A stretch of 64,000 bases of DNA, from contig CADAND010000001.1 in the NCBI GenBank assembly GCA_902789245.1, positions 62,001 to 126,000 of the forward strand, written 5' to 3'. Shown here one piece after another: positions 37,939 through 46,834 of this stretch. Source of the DNA: an uncultured Bacteroidia bacterium. GTDB taxonomy: Bacteria > Bacteroidota > Bacteroidia > Bacteroidales > UBA932. The notes under the pieces were generated by a model. It saw nothing but the letters and a program-made list of their open reading frames with translations. It was not told where the DNA came from and searched no databases. A program made the position numbers and the translations under genes. Each line of letters starts with the position of its first letter. Position 1 is the first letter of the stretch.

Positions 37939-37941
37939 TCA

Positions 37942-37956
37942 TTCCGGGCCCCGGAA
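37942..37956. repeat. Palindromic repeat TTCCGG-3-CCGGAA
   Basis: Short inverted repeat within CATTCCGGGC, the same ten bases that begin the palindrome at 14455. Located between the FKBP stop and its terminator. Confidence 0.45.
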
Positions 37957-37965
37957 CCTCAAAGA

Positions 37966-37991
37966 GAAAGCCACCCGGGCGGGTGGCTTTC
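37966..37991. terminator. Terminator between convergent FKBP and pRiA4b-like genes
   Basis: 11-bp perfect stem GAAAGCCACCC/GGGTGGCTTTC with 4-nt loop. T-rich on both outer sides, so usable in both directions. Confidence 0.83.
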
Positions 37992-37996
37992 TTCAT

Positions 37997-38557
37997 TTAT
38001 TCGTTTTCGTCGTAGAGGAGCTCTTCTTCATCTTTATCTTCATCCTCCTCGTCCTCGTCATCTTCATCTTCGAAATCCTCGTCGTCATCATCGTCTTCGT
38101 CTTCGCCCCCGCGGGCTTCGCCAGGCAGGTGGCGCCGCTCTTCGGGAAGGTCCTCGAAGGCGACGTAGCCGTTCTCGAACTCGATGGGGATGGGGCCCTT
38201 GGTCTCGACGATGCGCGGCGTTGCCGTGACCTCGGTGGTCTCGCCCTCCAGGGTGATGATCACGTTCTTCTTGGACGCGATGTCATAGAAATACACGAAA
38301 CTGGCGACCCCGGCCTTGATGGTGTCGGCGACGGTCACGTTGTCCACGGCGCCGTAGCCGATGTCCATCAGCGCGTAGCGCGCCACGACGTCCCCCTCGG
38401 CGTCGAGCGCCTTGAAGAGGATGGGCTGGTCCATCGGGAACTCCAGGTCCGAGCGGAGCTGCTTGTGGAACGTATACAGCGAATTGTCGCCGTTCACGAC
38501 GTATACCCGGTAAAAGCCTTTGATACCGGCCAGGGTGACTCTGTATCTGTAATTCAT
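37997..38557 (-). CDS. pRiA4b ORF-3-like protein with hyperacidic tail
   Basis: 186-residue cytoplasmic protein. Residues 1-140 follow the pRiA4b ORF-3-like fold common in Bacteroidota (strand YRYRVTLAG, a helix with LYTFHKQL, and a YFYDIASKKNVIITLEGE strand pair). The last 40 or so residues are almost only Asp and Glu in a run broken by few other residues. Start ATG 38557 chosen because it fits the family start and is preceded by a near-consensus -7 box; the longer frame upstream overlaps yigZ. Role unknown; the tail could mimic nucleic acid or bind a basic partner (inference). Confidence 0.68.
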   Translation of the reverse strand: MNYRYRVTLAGIKGFYRVYVVNGDNSLYTFHKQLRSDLEFPMDQPILFKALDAEGDVVARYALMDIGYGAVDNVTVADTIKAGVASFVYFYDIASKKNVIITLEGETTEVTATPRIVETKGPIPIEFENGYVAFEDLPEERRHLPGEARGGEDEDDDDDEDFEDEDDEDEEDEDKDEEELLYDENE

Positions 38558-38561
38558 ATTG

Positions 38562-38569
38562 CGAAGATA
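38562..38569 (-). promoter_or_regulatory. -7 box TATCTTCG (one mismatch) of the pRiA4b-like gene
   Basis: TAnnTTCG instead of TAnnTTTG, 4 nt before ATG 38557, 12 bp from the opposite box. Confidence 0.4.
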
Positions 38570-38581
38570 CGAATTATTCAC

Positions 38582-38589
38582 TAATTTTG
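38582..38589 (+). promoter_or_regulatory. -7 box TAATTTTG of the YigZ gene
   Basis: Exact consensus, 8 nt before ATG 38598. TTG at 38559-38561 lies at 20-bp spacing and abuts the opposite -7 box. Confidence 0.65.
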
Positions 38590-38597
38590 ATTCGCCA

Positions 38598-39194
38598 ATG
38601 GCAGCAAAAGACACATATAAAAGCATCGGGGCGCCGAGCGAAGGGCTTTTCAAGGACAACGGGAGCCGATTCATCGCCCGCGCCTATCCGGTCGAGAGCG
38701 AAGCGGAGATCAAGGAGATCGTGACCGCGCTCAAGAAGGAATACCACGATGCGCGTCACCACTGCTATGCCTACCGGCTCGGCCTGGACGGCGAGCCCTG
38801 GCGGGCGAACGACGACGGCGAGCCTTCCGGCTCCGCCGGGCGCCCCATTCTCGGGCAGATTGATTCTGCCGGACTGAGCGACATCCTGGTGGTCGTGATC
38901 CGTTATTTCGGCGGCATCAAGCTCGGCATCCCCGGCCTCATCCGCGCCTACAAAACCTCCACGGCGGACGCCCTCGCTTCCGCGCAGGTGGTCGAAAAGG
39001 TGGCCGGGCGCTGGTATACCCTGCATTTTCCGTACGGGGACCTGCCCGCCGTGATGAAGTTCGTCAAGGAGTTGGACCTGCCGCAGCGGGGCCAGTCGTT
39101 CCTGGCGGACTGCACGCTCGAAGTCCGCGTGCGCGCGTCGCTCGAGCGCGACTTTTTGGAAAGGTTCGAAAAAATAGGTATCTTTATAGGCTAA
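38598..39194 (+). CDS. IMPACT/YigZ family protein
   Basis: 198-residue protein of the IMPACT (YigZ/UPF0029) family. The family core is visible in residues 15-120: the segment HHCYAYRLG, the glycine-rich [14 protein letters not shown] and [12 protein letters not shown]. The C-terminal domain (about 130-198) is the ferredoxin-like DUF1949 type. Bacterial members are of uncertain function (proline dipeptidase claims and translation-related roles have been made). Start ATG 38598 follows the -7 box by 8 nt; a frame extension to 38559 would include the promoter. Confidence 0.88.
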   Translation: MAAKDTYKSIGAPSEGLFKDNGSRFIARAYPVESEAEIKEIVTALKKEYHDARHHCYAYRLGLDGEPWRANDDGEPSGSAGRPILGQIDSAGLSDILVVVIRYFGGIKLGIPGLIRAYKTSTADALASAQVVEKVAGRWYTLHFPYGDLPAVMKFVKELDLPQRGQSFLADCTLEVRVRASLERDFLERFEKIGIFIG

Positions 39195-39214
39195 TTTTTG
39201 TATTACCTCGAATT

Positions 39215-40288
39215 ATGGGCAAAAAACATGTCTTCAATGCCGGGCCTTGCCTGCTCCCGCAGGTGGCCATCGACAACACCATCGAAGCCCTCAAGGACTT
39301 CAAGGGGACCGGTGTATCCCTGATTTCCATTTCCCACCGCACCAAGGGCTGGGACGAAGTGATGGACGAGTGCCGTGCGCTCTGGAAGGAGATTCTCGGC
39401 ATACCCGAAGGTTACGAAGTCGTCTTCCTGGGCGGCGGCGCCAGCCTCCAGTTCCTCTATGTGGCGATGAACTATCTGGAGCACAAAGCCGGCTACCTCG
39501 AGACGGGTGTCTGGGCCAAGAAGGCCCTCAAGGAGGCCCAGGGTCTGGGCAACGCCGTTGCCTTGGCCAGCTCCGCCGACAAGAACTACAGCTACATCCC
39601 GAAGGGCTACGAAATCCCGAAGGACCTGGATTATTTCCATATCACCACGAACAACACGATCTACGGTACGGAGATCCGCCACGACCTCGACAGCCCCGTC
39701 CCCCTCATCGCTGACATGTCTTCCGACATCCTCAGCCGCCGCGTGGACGTGAGCAAGTACGCGATGATCTACGGCGGCGCGCAGAAGAACGCGGGCCCTG
39801 CCGGCGTGGCGTTCGCCATCATCAAGACCGACACCCTCGGCAAGGTGAGCCGCTACCTCCCGACGATGCTCGACTACCGCACGCACATCGACAAGCTCTC
39901 GATGTTCAACACCCCGCCGGTCTTCGCCATCTTTGTGATGAACGAGACCCTGAAGTGGCTCAAGGGCATCGGCGGTGTCGACGCCATCCACGCCATCGAC
40001 GTCAAGAAGGCCGAGACCCTCTATGCCGAGATCGACCGCAACGGCCTCTTCACCGGCACCGCCGCCAAGGAGGACCGCTCCATCATGAACGTCTGCTTCG
40101 TGATGTCCCCGGGCCACGAGGATCTGCAGGACGAGTTCATGAAGTTCGCCACCGAGCGCGACATCGTGGGCATCAAGGGCCACCGCTCCGTCGGCGGCTT
40201 CCGCGCCTCCCTCTATAACGCCAGCACCCAGGAGGACGTCGAGGCCCTCGTGGCTGCCATGCAGGAATTCGAAAAGATCCGCGGCTAG
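39215..40288 (+). CDS. serC: Phosphoserine aminotransferase
   Basis: 357-residue PLP enzyme of serine biosynthesis, converting 3-phosphohydroxypyruvate to phosphoserine, with a possible second role in pyridoxine synthesis. The fold type I pattern is clear: FNAGPCLLP near the start, the catalytic Lys191 in [11 protein letters not shown], and a C-terminal [11 protein letters not shown]. It lies 2 bases before serA, so the two are cotranscribed. No exact -7 box was found in the 20-base gap after yigZ (AATTTTTG at 39193 is one mismatch away). Confidence 0.96.
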   Translation: MGKKHVFNAGPCLLPQVAIDNTIEALKDFKGTGVSLISISHRTKGWDEVMDECRALWKEILGIPEGYEVVFLGGGASLQFLYVAMNYLEHKAGYLETGVWAKKALKEAQGLGNAVALASSADKNYSYIPKGYEIPKDLDYFHITTNNTIYGTEIRHDLDSPVPLIADMSSDILSRRVDVSKYAMIYGGAQKNAGPAGVAFAIIKTDTLGKVSRYLPTMLDYRTHIDKLSMFNTPPVFAIFVMNETLKWLKGIGGVDAIHAIDVKKAETLYAEIDRNGLFTGTAAKEDRSIMNVCFVMSPGHEDLQDEFMKFATERDIVGIKGHRSVGGFRASLYNASTQEDVEALVAAMQEFEKIRG

Positions 40289-40290
40289 CC

Positions 40291-41211
40291 ATGAAAGTTC
40301 TCGTTGCCACCCAGAAGCCTTTTGCGGCCGCAGCGGTCGCAGGCATCCGCCAGATTGTTGAGGAAGCGGGCTACGAGCTCGCCCTGCTCGAGAAATATGC
40401 CGACCAGGCCGACCTGGTCGCGGCCGTCGCCGACGCTGACGCGCTGATCGTCCGTTCGGACAAGGTCACCGCTGAAGTTGTCGCCGCCGCGCCGAAGCTC
40501 AAGATCGTCGTGCGCGCAGGCGCCGGCTTCGACAACCTCGACCTCCCCGCCTGCACGGCGAAGGGGATCGTGGCGATGAATACGCCCGGTCAGAACGCCA
40601 ACGCCGTGGCCGAACTGGCCATCGCGCTGATGATTTTCATGGCCCGCACGCAGTTCACCCCGGCCACGGGTTCCGAGATCCAGGGCAAGACCCTGGGCAT
40701 CCAGGCCTTCGGTGCCGTCGGGCGCCTGGTCGGTGCCAAGGCTGCCGCCCTCGGCATGAAGGTCAAGGCCCTCGACCCGTTCCTGACGCCGGACCAGATC
40801 CGCGCCGGCGGCGCCGAGCCCGTCGATACCCTCGACGCGCTCTACTCCGGCAGTGACTACGTATCCCTGCATATCCCCGCAACGCCGCAGACCATCGGCA
40901 GCATCGGCTATGACCTGATGATGAAGATGCCGAAGGGCGCCACGCTCGTCAACACTGCCCGCAAGGAGGTGATCGACGAGGCGGGCCTCGAGAAGGCGCT
41001 CGCCGAGCGTCCGGACCTCAAGTACGTCACGGACGTGGCTCCCGACAACCTCGCCGCCCTGCAGGAGCAGTTCGGCCTGCGCGTCTTCGCCACGCCCAAG
41101 AAGATGGGCGCCCAGACCGCCGAGGCCAACCTGAACGCCGGCCTCGCCGCCGCCCGCCAGATCGTGTCCTTCTTCAAGGACGGCTGCACGAAGTTCCAGC
41201 TGAACAAGTAG
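40291..41211 (+). CDS. serA: D-3-phosphoglycerate dehydrogenase, short form
   Basis: 306-residue NAD-dependent dehydrogenase that starts serine synthesis. The N-terminal and C-terminal substrate parts frame a Rossmann domain; the usual GxGxxG motif appears here as AFGAVGRLVG (about 145-154). The active-site Arg is in VRAGAGFDN. No ACT regulatory domain is present, so serine feedback by that route is not expected. Directly follows serC. A strong terminator lies 16 bases after the stop. Confidence 0.93.
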   Translation: MKVLVATQKPFAAAAVAGIRQIVEEAGYELALLEKYADQADLVAAVADADALIVRSDKVTAEVVAAAPKLKIVVRAGAGFDNLDLPACTAKGIVAMNTPGQNANAVAELAIALMIFMARTQFTPATGSEIQGKTLGIQAFGAVGRLVGAKAAALGMKVKALDPFLTPDQIRAGGAEPVDTLDALYSGSDYVSLHIPATPQTIGSIGYDLMMKMPKGATLVNTARKEVIDEAGLEKALAERPDLKYVTDVAPDNLAALQEQFGLRVFATPKKMGAQTAEANLNAGLAAARQIVSFFKDGCTKFQLNK

Positions 41212-41227
41212 ATACTTACGAATTGAT

Positions 41228-41263
41228 AAATGCGGAGGCCAAAGAATTTTGGTCTCCGCATTT
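41228..41263. terminator. Terminator after serA
   Basis: 16-bp stem AAATGCGGAGGCCAAA/TTTGGTCTCCGCATTT (one G-T pair) with loop GAAT. Flanked by A on the left and ATTT on the right, so it can act in either direction. Confidence 0.85.
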
Positions 41264-41288
41264 ATTTGGTAGTGTGATAAAAAAACAT

Positions 41289-41296
41289 TATCTTCG
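41289..41296 (+). promoter_or_regulatory. -7 box TATCTTCG (one mismatch) before the DUF1015 gene
   Basis: TAnnTTCG variant as at 38562, 21 nt before ATG 41318. The leader carries a small inverted repeat, TATAG and CTATA around TTTT, at 41300-41313. Confidence 0.4.
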
Positions 41297-41317
41297 AATA
41301 TAGTTTTCTATAGAAAA

Positions 41318-42616
41318 ATGGTACGAGTCAAACCTTTTGCCGCGCTGCGGCCCCCGAAAGGCATCGTGACGGAAGTCGCGGCGCCGCCCTATGATGTTTT
41401 GAATTCCGAAGAGGCCCGGAAAATGGCCGGGGAGAAATCCCTTCTGCATATCACCAAGCCCGAGATCGATTTCACACCGATCGCCGGCGAGCACGAGCAG
41501 CGCACCTACGACCGCGCCGTCGAGAACTTCCAGGCCTGGCAGAAGAAAGGCTGGCTGGTCCGCGAGGACAAGGAGAAATACTACGTCTATGCCCAGACGA
41601 TGGGCAGCCGCACGCAGTACGGCATCGTGCTGTGCGCGCACACGGACGACTATGCCAACGGCATCATCAAGAAGCACGAACTGACCCGCAAGGACAAGGA
41701 GGACGACCGTATGATCCACGTTCGCATCCAGAACGCGAACATCGAGCCGGTCTTTTTCGCCTTCAAGGACAACGCCGAGCTGGGCGGAATCATCGCAAAG
41801 ACCGCCGCCGGCGAGCCTGAATACAAGTTTATCGACGAGAATAACTTCACGCACACCTTCTGGGTGATCGATGACGACGCGGTGAACGCCCGCATCACGG
41901 AGATCTTCACGAAGGACGTGGACGCCTTCTACGTGGCCGACGGCCACCACCGCACGGCCGCTGCCGCCCGCGTGGGCGCGGAGAAGCGCGCGCAGAACCC
42001 GAACCACACCGGCGATGAGGAGTACAACTTCTTCATGGCCGTCTGCTTCCCGGAGAGCCAGCTCGCCATCATCGACTACAACCGCGTGGTGAAGGACCTG
42101 AACGGCCTGAGCCCGAAAGAATTCTTCAAGGCCCTGGAGGAAGACTTCGTCGTCGAATGCAAATGCGACTGCACGAAGGACGGCGGCGAGTGCAAGTGCG
42201 AATATCCCTGCCACTGCCACTGCTCCGAGATTTACCACCCGAACGGCCTGCACAACTTCTCGATGTACTTCGAGGGTGTCTGGTACAGCCTCACGGCGAA
42301 GCCTGGCCGCTACAACGACGCCGATCCGATCGGCGTGCTGGACGTGACCATCCTCTCCAACCTGGTGCTGGACAAGATCCTTGGCATCAAGGACCTCCGC
42401 ACCTCCGACCGCATCGACTTCGTCGGCGGTATCCGCGGCCTGGGCGAACTGTCCCGCCGCGTCGACTCCGGCGAAATGAAGGTCGCGTTTGCGCTCTACC
42501 CGGTCAGCATGCAGCAGCTGATTAATATTGCCGACACCGGCAATATCATGCCGCCCAAGACCACCTGGTTCGAGCCCAAGCTCCGTTCCGGACTTGCCAT
42601 TCATACTTTAGACTGA
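41318..42616 (+). CDS. DUF1015 family protein with cysteine-rich insert
   Basis: 432-residue cytoplasmic protein of the DUF1015 family, which often follows serCA in Bacteroidota. The hallmark YVADGHHRTAAAARV (about 205-219) is present. Between about 281 and 302 lies a cluster of eight cysteines and two histidines (Cys281, 283, 285, 292, 294, 298, 300, 302), which is not something I recall for the family. It is embedded without frame disruption, and sequence on both sides is family-like. Function of the family is unknown; a link to serine or amino-acid metabolism is suggested only by neighbourhood. Confidence 0.83.
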   Translation: MVRVKPFAALRPPKGIVTEVAAPPYDVLNSEEARKMAGEKSLLHITKPEIDFTPIAGEHEQRTYDRAVENFQAWQKKGWLVREDKEKYYVYAQTMGSRTQYGIVLCAHTDDYANGIIKKHELTRKDKEDDRMIHVRIQNANIEPVFFAFKDNAELGGIIAKTAAGEPEYKFIDENNFTHTFWVIDDDAVNARITEIFTKDVDAFYVADGHHRTAAAARVGAEKRAQNPNHTGDEEYNFFMAVCFPESQLAIIDYNRVVKDLNGLSPKEFFKALEEDFVVECKCDCTKDGGECKCEYPCHCHCSEIYHPNGLHNFSMYFEGVWYSLTAKPGRYNDADPIGVLDVTILSNLVLDKILGIKDLRTSDRIDFVGGIRGLGELSRRVDSGEMKVAFALYPVSMQQLINIADTGNIMPPKTTWFEPKLRSGLAIHTLD

Positions 42617-42623
42617 TACTTTT

Positions 42624-44840
42624 ATGAAACCCGATTCGGCACTGATACACAAAACTCTCAAGGAGTTTTTCGGCTACGATGCCTTCAAGGCGGACCAGGA
42701 GAAGATCATCACGCACCTGATCGGAGGGGGTGATGCCTTCGTTCTGATGCCCACCGGAGGCGGCAAGTCGCTGTGTTATCAGCTGCCGGCTCTGGTGATG
42801 GAAGGCACGGCCATTGTCATCTCCCCGCTGATCGCCCTGATGAAGAACCAGGTCGACCTGCTCCGCGGCTTCGTGGCCGGAGAGGGGAGTATCGCGCACT
42901 TCCTCAATTCCTCGCTCACGCGCCAGCAGATCGACGAGGTCCGCGAGGACCTGCTCGCCGGCAAGACCAAGCTGCTGTATGTGGCGCCGGAGTCGCTGAC
43001 GAAGGATGAGAACGTCCAGCTCCTGCGGGAGGTGAAGATCTCCTTCTATGCCGTGGACGAGGCGCACTGTATCTCCGAATGGGGACATGATTTCCGTCCG
43101 GAGTACCGCCGCATCCGCTCGCTGGTGGACCAGATCGGCCGCGCGCCCATCATCGCGCTCACGGCCACGGCCACACCCAAGGTGCAGAGCGACATTCTCA
43201 AGAATCTCAGCATCCCCGACGCCGCCGTCTTCAAGTCCTCCTTCAACCGCCCGAACCTCTACTACGAGATCCGGGACAAGGTGGATCCGGAGAAGGATCT
43301 GATCAAGTTCATCCGACAGAATCCCGGCAAGTCGGGCATCATCTACTGCCTCAGCCGCAAGAAGGTCGAGGAGATGGCCGAGCTGCTCTGCATCAACGGC
43401 ATCAAGGCCCTGCCGTACCACGCCGGCCTGGACGCCAGGGTGCGCGCCGAGAACCAGGACAAGTTCCTGATGGAGGAGGTGCAGGTGATCGTGGCCACGA
43501 TCGCCTTCGGCATGGGCATCGACAAGCCGGACATCCGCTTCGTCATCCACTACGACATCCCCAAGAGCATCGAGAGCTACTACCAGGAGACGGGCCGCGC
43601 CGGCCGCGACGGCCAGGAGGGCCTCTGCATCGCCTACTATAGCTACAAGGACATCCAGAAGCTGGAGAAATTCATGCAGGGCAAGCCCATCGCCGAGCAG
43701 GAGATCAGCCGTCAGCTGCTCTCCGAGGTGCTCGCGTACGCGGAATCCAGCCAGTGCCGCCGCAAGCTCCTGCTCAACTATTTCGGCGAGGACTTCCCGG
43801 ATGAGAACTGCCACTGCTGCGACAACTGCGTGCATCCCAAGCCGACCTTCGACGGCCGCAAGGAAATGCAGCTGGTGATCCGCCTCATCGAGGCGCTCCC
43901 GGAGCACTTCAAGCTGGACCACCTCGCGAATATCCTCGCGGGCGTGAGCAACTCGCTGACCAAGTCCTACAAGCACGATGAACTGGAATTCTTCGGTGCG
44001 GGCAAGCCCCACTCCGAAAAATTCTGGTGCACCGTCATCCACCAGGGCCTGATCGCCCACCTGCTGACCAAGGAGATCGAAACCTACGGACTGATCCACG
44101 TCACGGACCTGGGCCGCCGCTTTGCCACGGATCCCTGGGAGCTGCAGCTCGTGGAGGACCGCGTCTTCGCCGGCGGCGGCGAGGAGGACGACGATGACGA
44201 GGAAGCCGCGGCGGCCGCCGTGGCGATGAAGGCCGGCGGCGGTGCGGGCGACCCCGTGCTACTGTCCATGCTCAAGGACCTCCGCAAGGACCTGGGCAAG
44301 CGCCTCAAGCTCCAGCCGTGGATCATCTTCGGCGACCCGGCGCTGGAAGATATGTCCATCCTCTATCCCGAGACCTTCGAAGAGCTGAAGAACTGCCAGG
44401 GCGTGGGCGAGGGAAAAGCCCGCAAGTTCGGCGAAGAGTTCATCAAGCTGATCAAGAAATACGTCGAGGAGAACGAAATCGAGCGCCCGGACGACTTCGT
44501 CGTGAAATCCACGCCGAACAAGTCGGCCGCCAAGGTGGCCATCATCCAGAGCATCGACCGCCGGATGGACCTCGAAGACATCGCCGAGGCCCGTGAGATG
44601 GAGATGGACGAGCTGCTCAGCGAGATCGAAGCCATTGTCTCCAGCGGCACCAAACTCAATCTGGACTACTACATCGAAAACAATCTCGACGAGGAGATCG
44701 TCGAGGAAATCTACCGGTATTTCAAGGAGGACGCGACGTCGGACGACGTCCAGGCCGCCATGGACGCCCTTGGGCCTGACTACTACGAGAACGAGGTCCG
44801 GCTGGTCCGCCTGAAATTCCTATGTGAGATAGCGCAGTGA
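42624..44840 (+). CDS. recQ: ATP-dependent DNA helicase RecQ
   Basis: 738-residue 3'-5' helicase. Walker A PTGGGKSLCYQ near residue 42, DEAH box in AVDEAHCISEWGHDF, motif VI ETGRAGRDGQ, a zinc-binding RQC region (CHCCDNC), and an HRDC domain at about 550-625. It is longer than E. coli RecQ (609) because of an acidic-Ala linker (around residues 520-540, EEDDDDEEAAAAAVA) and a C-terminal extension of about 110 residues with helical pattern. It overlaps dnaG (GTGA). Confidence 0.94.
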   Translation: MKPDSALIHKTLKEFFGYDAFKADQEKIITHLIGGGDAFVLMPTGGGKSLCYQLPALVMEGTAIVISPLIALMKNQVDLLRGFVAGEGSIAHFLNSSLTRQQIDEVREDLLAGKTKLLYVAPESLTKDENVQLLREVKISFYAVDEAHCISEWGHDFRPEYRRIRSLVDQIGRAPIIALTATATPKVQSDILKNLSIPDAAVFKSSFNRPNLYYEIRDKVDPEKDLIKFIRQNPGKSGIIYCLSRKKVEEMAELLCINGIKALPYHAGLDARVRAENQDKFLMEEVQVIVATIAFGMGIDKPDIRFVIHYDIPKSIESYYQETGRAGRDGQEGLCIAYYSYKDIQKLEKFMQGKPIAEQEISRQLLSEVLAYAESSQCRRKLLLNYFGEDFPDENCHCCDNCVHPKPTFDGRKEMQLVIRLIEALPEHFKLDHLANILAGVSNSLTKSYKHDELEFFGAGKPHSEKFWCTVIHQGLIAHLLTKEIETYGLIHVTDLGRRFATDPWELQLVEDRVFAGGGEEDDDDEEAAAAAVAMKAGGGAGDPVLLSMLKDLRKDLGKRLKLQPWIIFGDPALEDMSILYPETFEELKNCQGVGEGKARKFGEEFIKLIKKYVEENEIERPDDFVVKSTPNKSAAKVAIIQSIDRRMDLEDIAEAREMEMDELLSEIEAIVSSGTKLNLDYYIENNLDEEIVEEIYRYFKEDATSDDVQAAMDALGPDYYENEVRLVRLKFLCEIAQ

Positions 44841-46834
44841 TACCGCAGGAGACCGTCAATCTGATTCTGGACACCGCGCAGATCGCGGACGTGGTGAGTG
44901 ATTACGTGACGCTGAAGCGCCGCGGGGCCAATTTCGTGGCCTGCTGCCCCTTCCACAATGAGAAGACGCCCTCCTTCTATGTCTCGCCCTCCAAGGGCAT
45001 TTATAAGTGCTTCGGCTGCGGCAAGGCCGGCACGGCCGTGGGCTTCGTGATGGAGCAGGAGCATTGCTCCTACGTGGAAGCCCTGCGCTACCTGGCCCGC
45101 AAGTATCATATCGAGATCGTCGAGGAAGAGGAATCCGCCGAGGAGATCGCCCGCCGGCAGCGCAGCGAAAGCCTGCTGCTGGTGTCCGAATTCGCCCGCA
45201 AATTTTTCTCCGAACAGCTCCAGAGCGGCGAAGGCCGCGCCGTGGGCTACCAGTACTACCGCTCCCGCGGCATCGAGGACGCCACCATCGAGCGCTGGGG
45301 CCTGGGCTGGGCACCGTCGGCCCGCACGGGCCTGGTGGACGCCGCCCGCGCCGCCGGTTACAAGGACGAGTACCTGCTGGGCGCGGGCCTGGCGGTGCAG
45401 AATGAGGACGGCTCGCTCGCGGACAAGTTCCGCGAACGCGTGATGTTCCCGATCCATTCCGTGAGCGGCCGCGTAATCGCCTTCAGCGGCCGCACCCTCC
45501 GGGCGGACAACCCCGCGAAGTACGTCAATTCACCGGAAACGGAGATCTACATCAAGAGCCGCAACCTGCTGGGCATCTATTTCGCGAAGAGCGACATCGC
45601 CAGGGAAGACCGCTGCATCCTCGTGGAGGGCAACGTGGACGTGGTGATGATGCACCAGCTCGGCATCACCAACGTCGTGGCCTCCTGCGGCACCTCGCTG
45701 ACGGTGGAGCAGGTGCGCCTGATCAAGAAGTTCACGGAGAACATCACCATCATGTACGACGGCGACTCCGCGGGCATCCACGCCGCCCTGCGCGGCATCC
45801 CGATGGTGCTCGCAGAGGGGATGAACGTCCACGTGGTGCTGCTCCCCGACGGGGACGACCCCGACTCCTTCTCCCGCAAGCACAGCCGGGACGAAGTGCG
45901 CGAATACATCGCGCAGAACGAGAAGGATTTCATCGTCTTCAAGACGGACCTGCTCCTCGCCGAGGCGGCGGGCGATCCGCTCAAGAAAGCCGGCCTGATC
46001 AACGATATCGCCGACACGATCGCGCAGATCCCCGACGCCGTCAAGCGCTCCACCTACGCGGAAGCGACGGCGCAGCAGTTCGGCATCGAGGTGTCGATCC
46101 TGTTCGACCGCATCAACAGGACGCGCCGCAAGCTGCAGGAGGACGCCCTCAAGGCAGCGGAGCGCGAGGAGCGGCGCCGCCGCAACGACCTCCCGCCGAG
46201 CGCCTACGACACGGTGGTCTCCGACGCCCAGCCCGTGAGCGAGCCGCTCGCGGAGCAGACGATCCAGGAGGAAAACCGCATCCTGGCCCCGTCCGAGCGC
46301 GACCTGCTCTATTTCCTGCTGCGGCACGGCTGCGACGAGCTGGACTTCGAGTCCGACTCGGACTACTACAGCGGCAACGAGCAGGACAAGCCCAGCGTCG
46401 CGGACTTCATCCGCGATGCCTTCAGCGATGGTACGCGCATGGCGAACAGCGCCTATGCAGCCGTCTATGACGCCTTTTTTGCCCTCTACGACGAGGGATG
46501 CGGACAGCAGGAGATCGTCAAACGTCTGCTGGACGCGGCAGACCGCCGCATTGCGGAGGTGGTCTCGCAGCTCTCCACGGAGAAGTACCAGCTGACCGTG
46601 GAGGCTTTTGAAAAATCCATGACGACCACGGCCTCGTGGCTCGTCGCGCAGGTGCCGCGCGCCATCCTCGGCTACGCCGAACGGCGCATGCAGGACCGCT
46701 ACGAGACGCTGCGCCGGCAGTTGCCGGATGCAACGCCCGAGCGGGAACCCGGCATCTTGCAGGAGATGGTCAAGATCCAGTCCGCGCAGCGGCGGATCAA
46801 ACAGAGAATGGGAAGAGAAAAAAACACAAAATAA
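44837..46834 (+). CDS. dnaG: DNA primase DnaG
   Basis: 665-residue primase that makes RNA primers on the lagging strand. N-terminal zinc domain ([11 protein letters not shown], then KCFGCGKAG), RNA polymerase core with the TOPRIM segment ([13 protein letters not shown] and DGDSAG), and a C-terminal helicase-interacting region. The start is GTG 44837, which overlaps the recQ stop by 3 bases; no ATG gives a better N-terminus. It ends 1 base into the metG start. Part of a recQ-dnaG-metG operon. Confidence 0.94.
   Translation: MIPQETVNLILDTAQIADVVSDYVTLKRRGANFVACCPFHNEKTPSFYVSPSKGIYKCFGCGKAGTAVGFVMEQEHCSYVEALRYLARKYHIEIVEEEESAEEIARRQRSESLLLVSEFARKFFSEQLQSGEGRAVGYQYYRSRGIEDATIERWGLGWAPSARTGLVDAARAAGYKDEYLLGAGLAVQNEDGSLADKFRERVMFPIHSVSGRVIAFSGRTLRADNPAKYVNSPETEIYIKSRNLLGIYFAKSDIAREDRCILVEGNVDVVMMHQLGITNVVASCGTSLTVEQVRLIKKFTENITIMYDGDSAGIHAALRGIPMVLAEGMNVHVVLLPDGDDPDSFSRKHSRDEVREYIAQNEKDFIVFKTDLLLAEAAGDPLKKAGLINDIADTIAQIPDAVKRSTYAEATAQQFGIEVSILFDRINRTRRKLQEDALKAAEREERRRRNDLPPSAYDTVVSDAQPVSEPLAEQTIQEENRILAPSERDLLYFLLRHGCDELDFESDSDYYSGNEQDKPSVADFIRDAFSDGTRMANSAYAAVYDAFFALYDEGCGQQEIVKRLLDAADRRIAEVVSQLSTEKYQLTVEAFEKSMTTTASWLVAQVPRAILGYAERRMQDRYETLRRQLPDATPEREPGILQEMVKIQSAQRRIKQRMGREKNTK

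Noticed and set aside
44161..44260. Frameshift or insertion in recQ because of the acidic-Ala run
   Set aside because: The frame is continuous and the HRDC domain follows in frame; linkers of this kind are common between RQC and HRDC domains.
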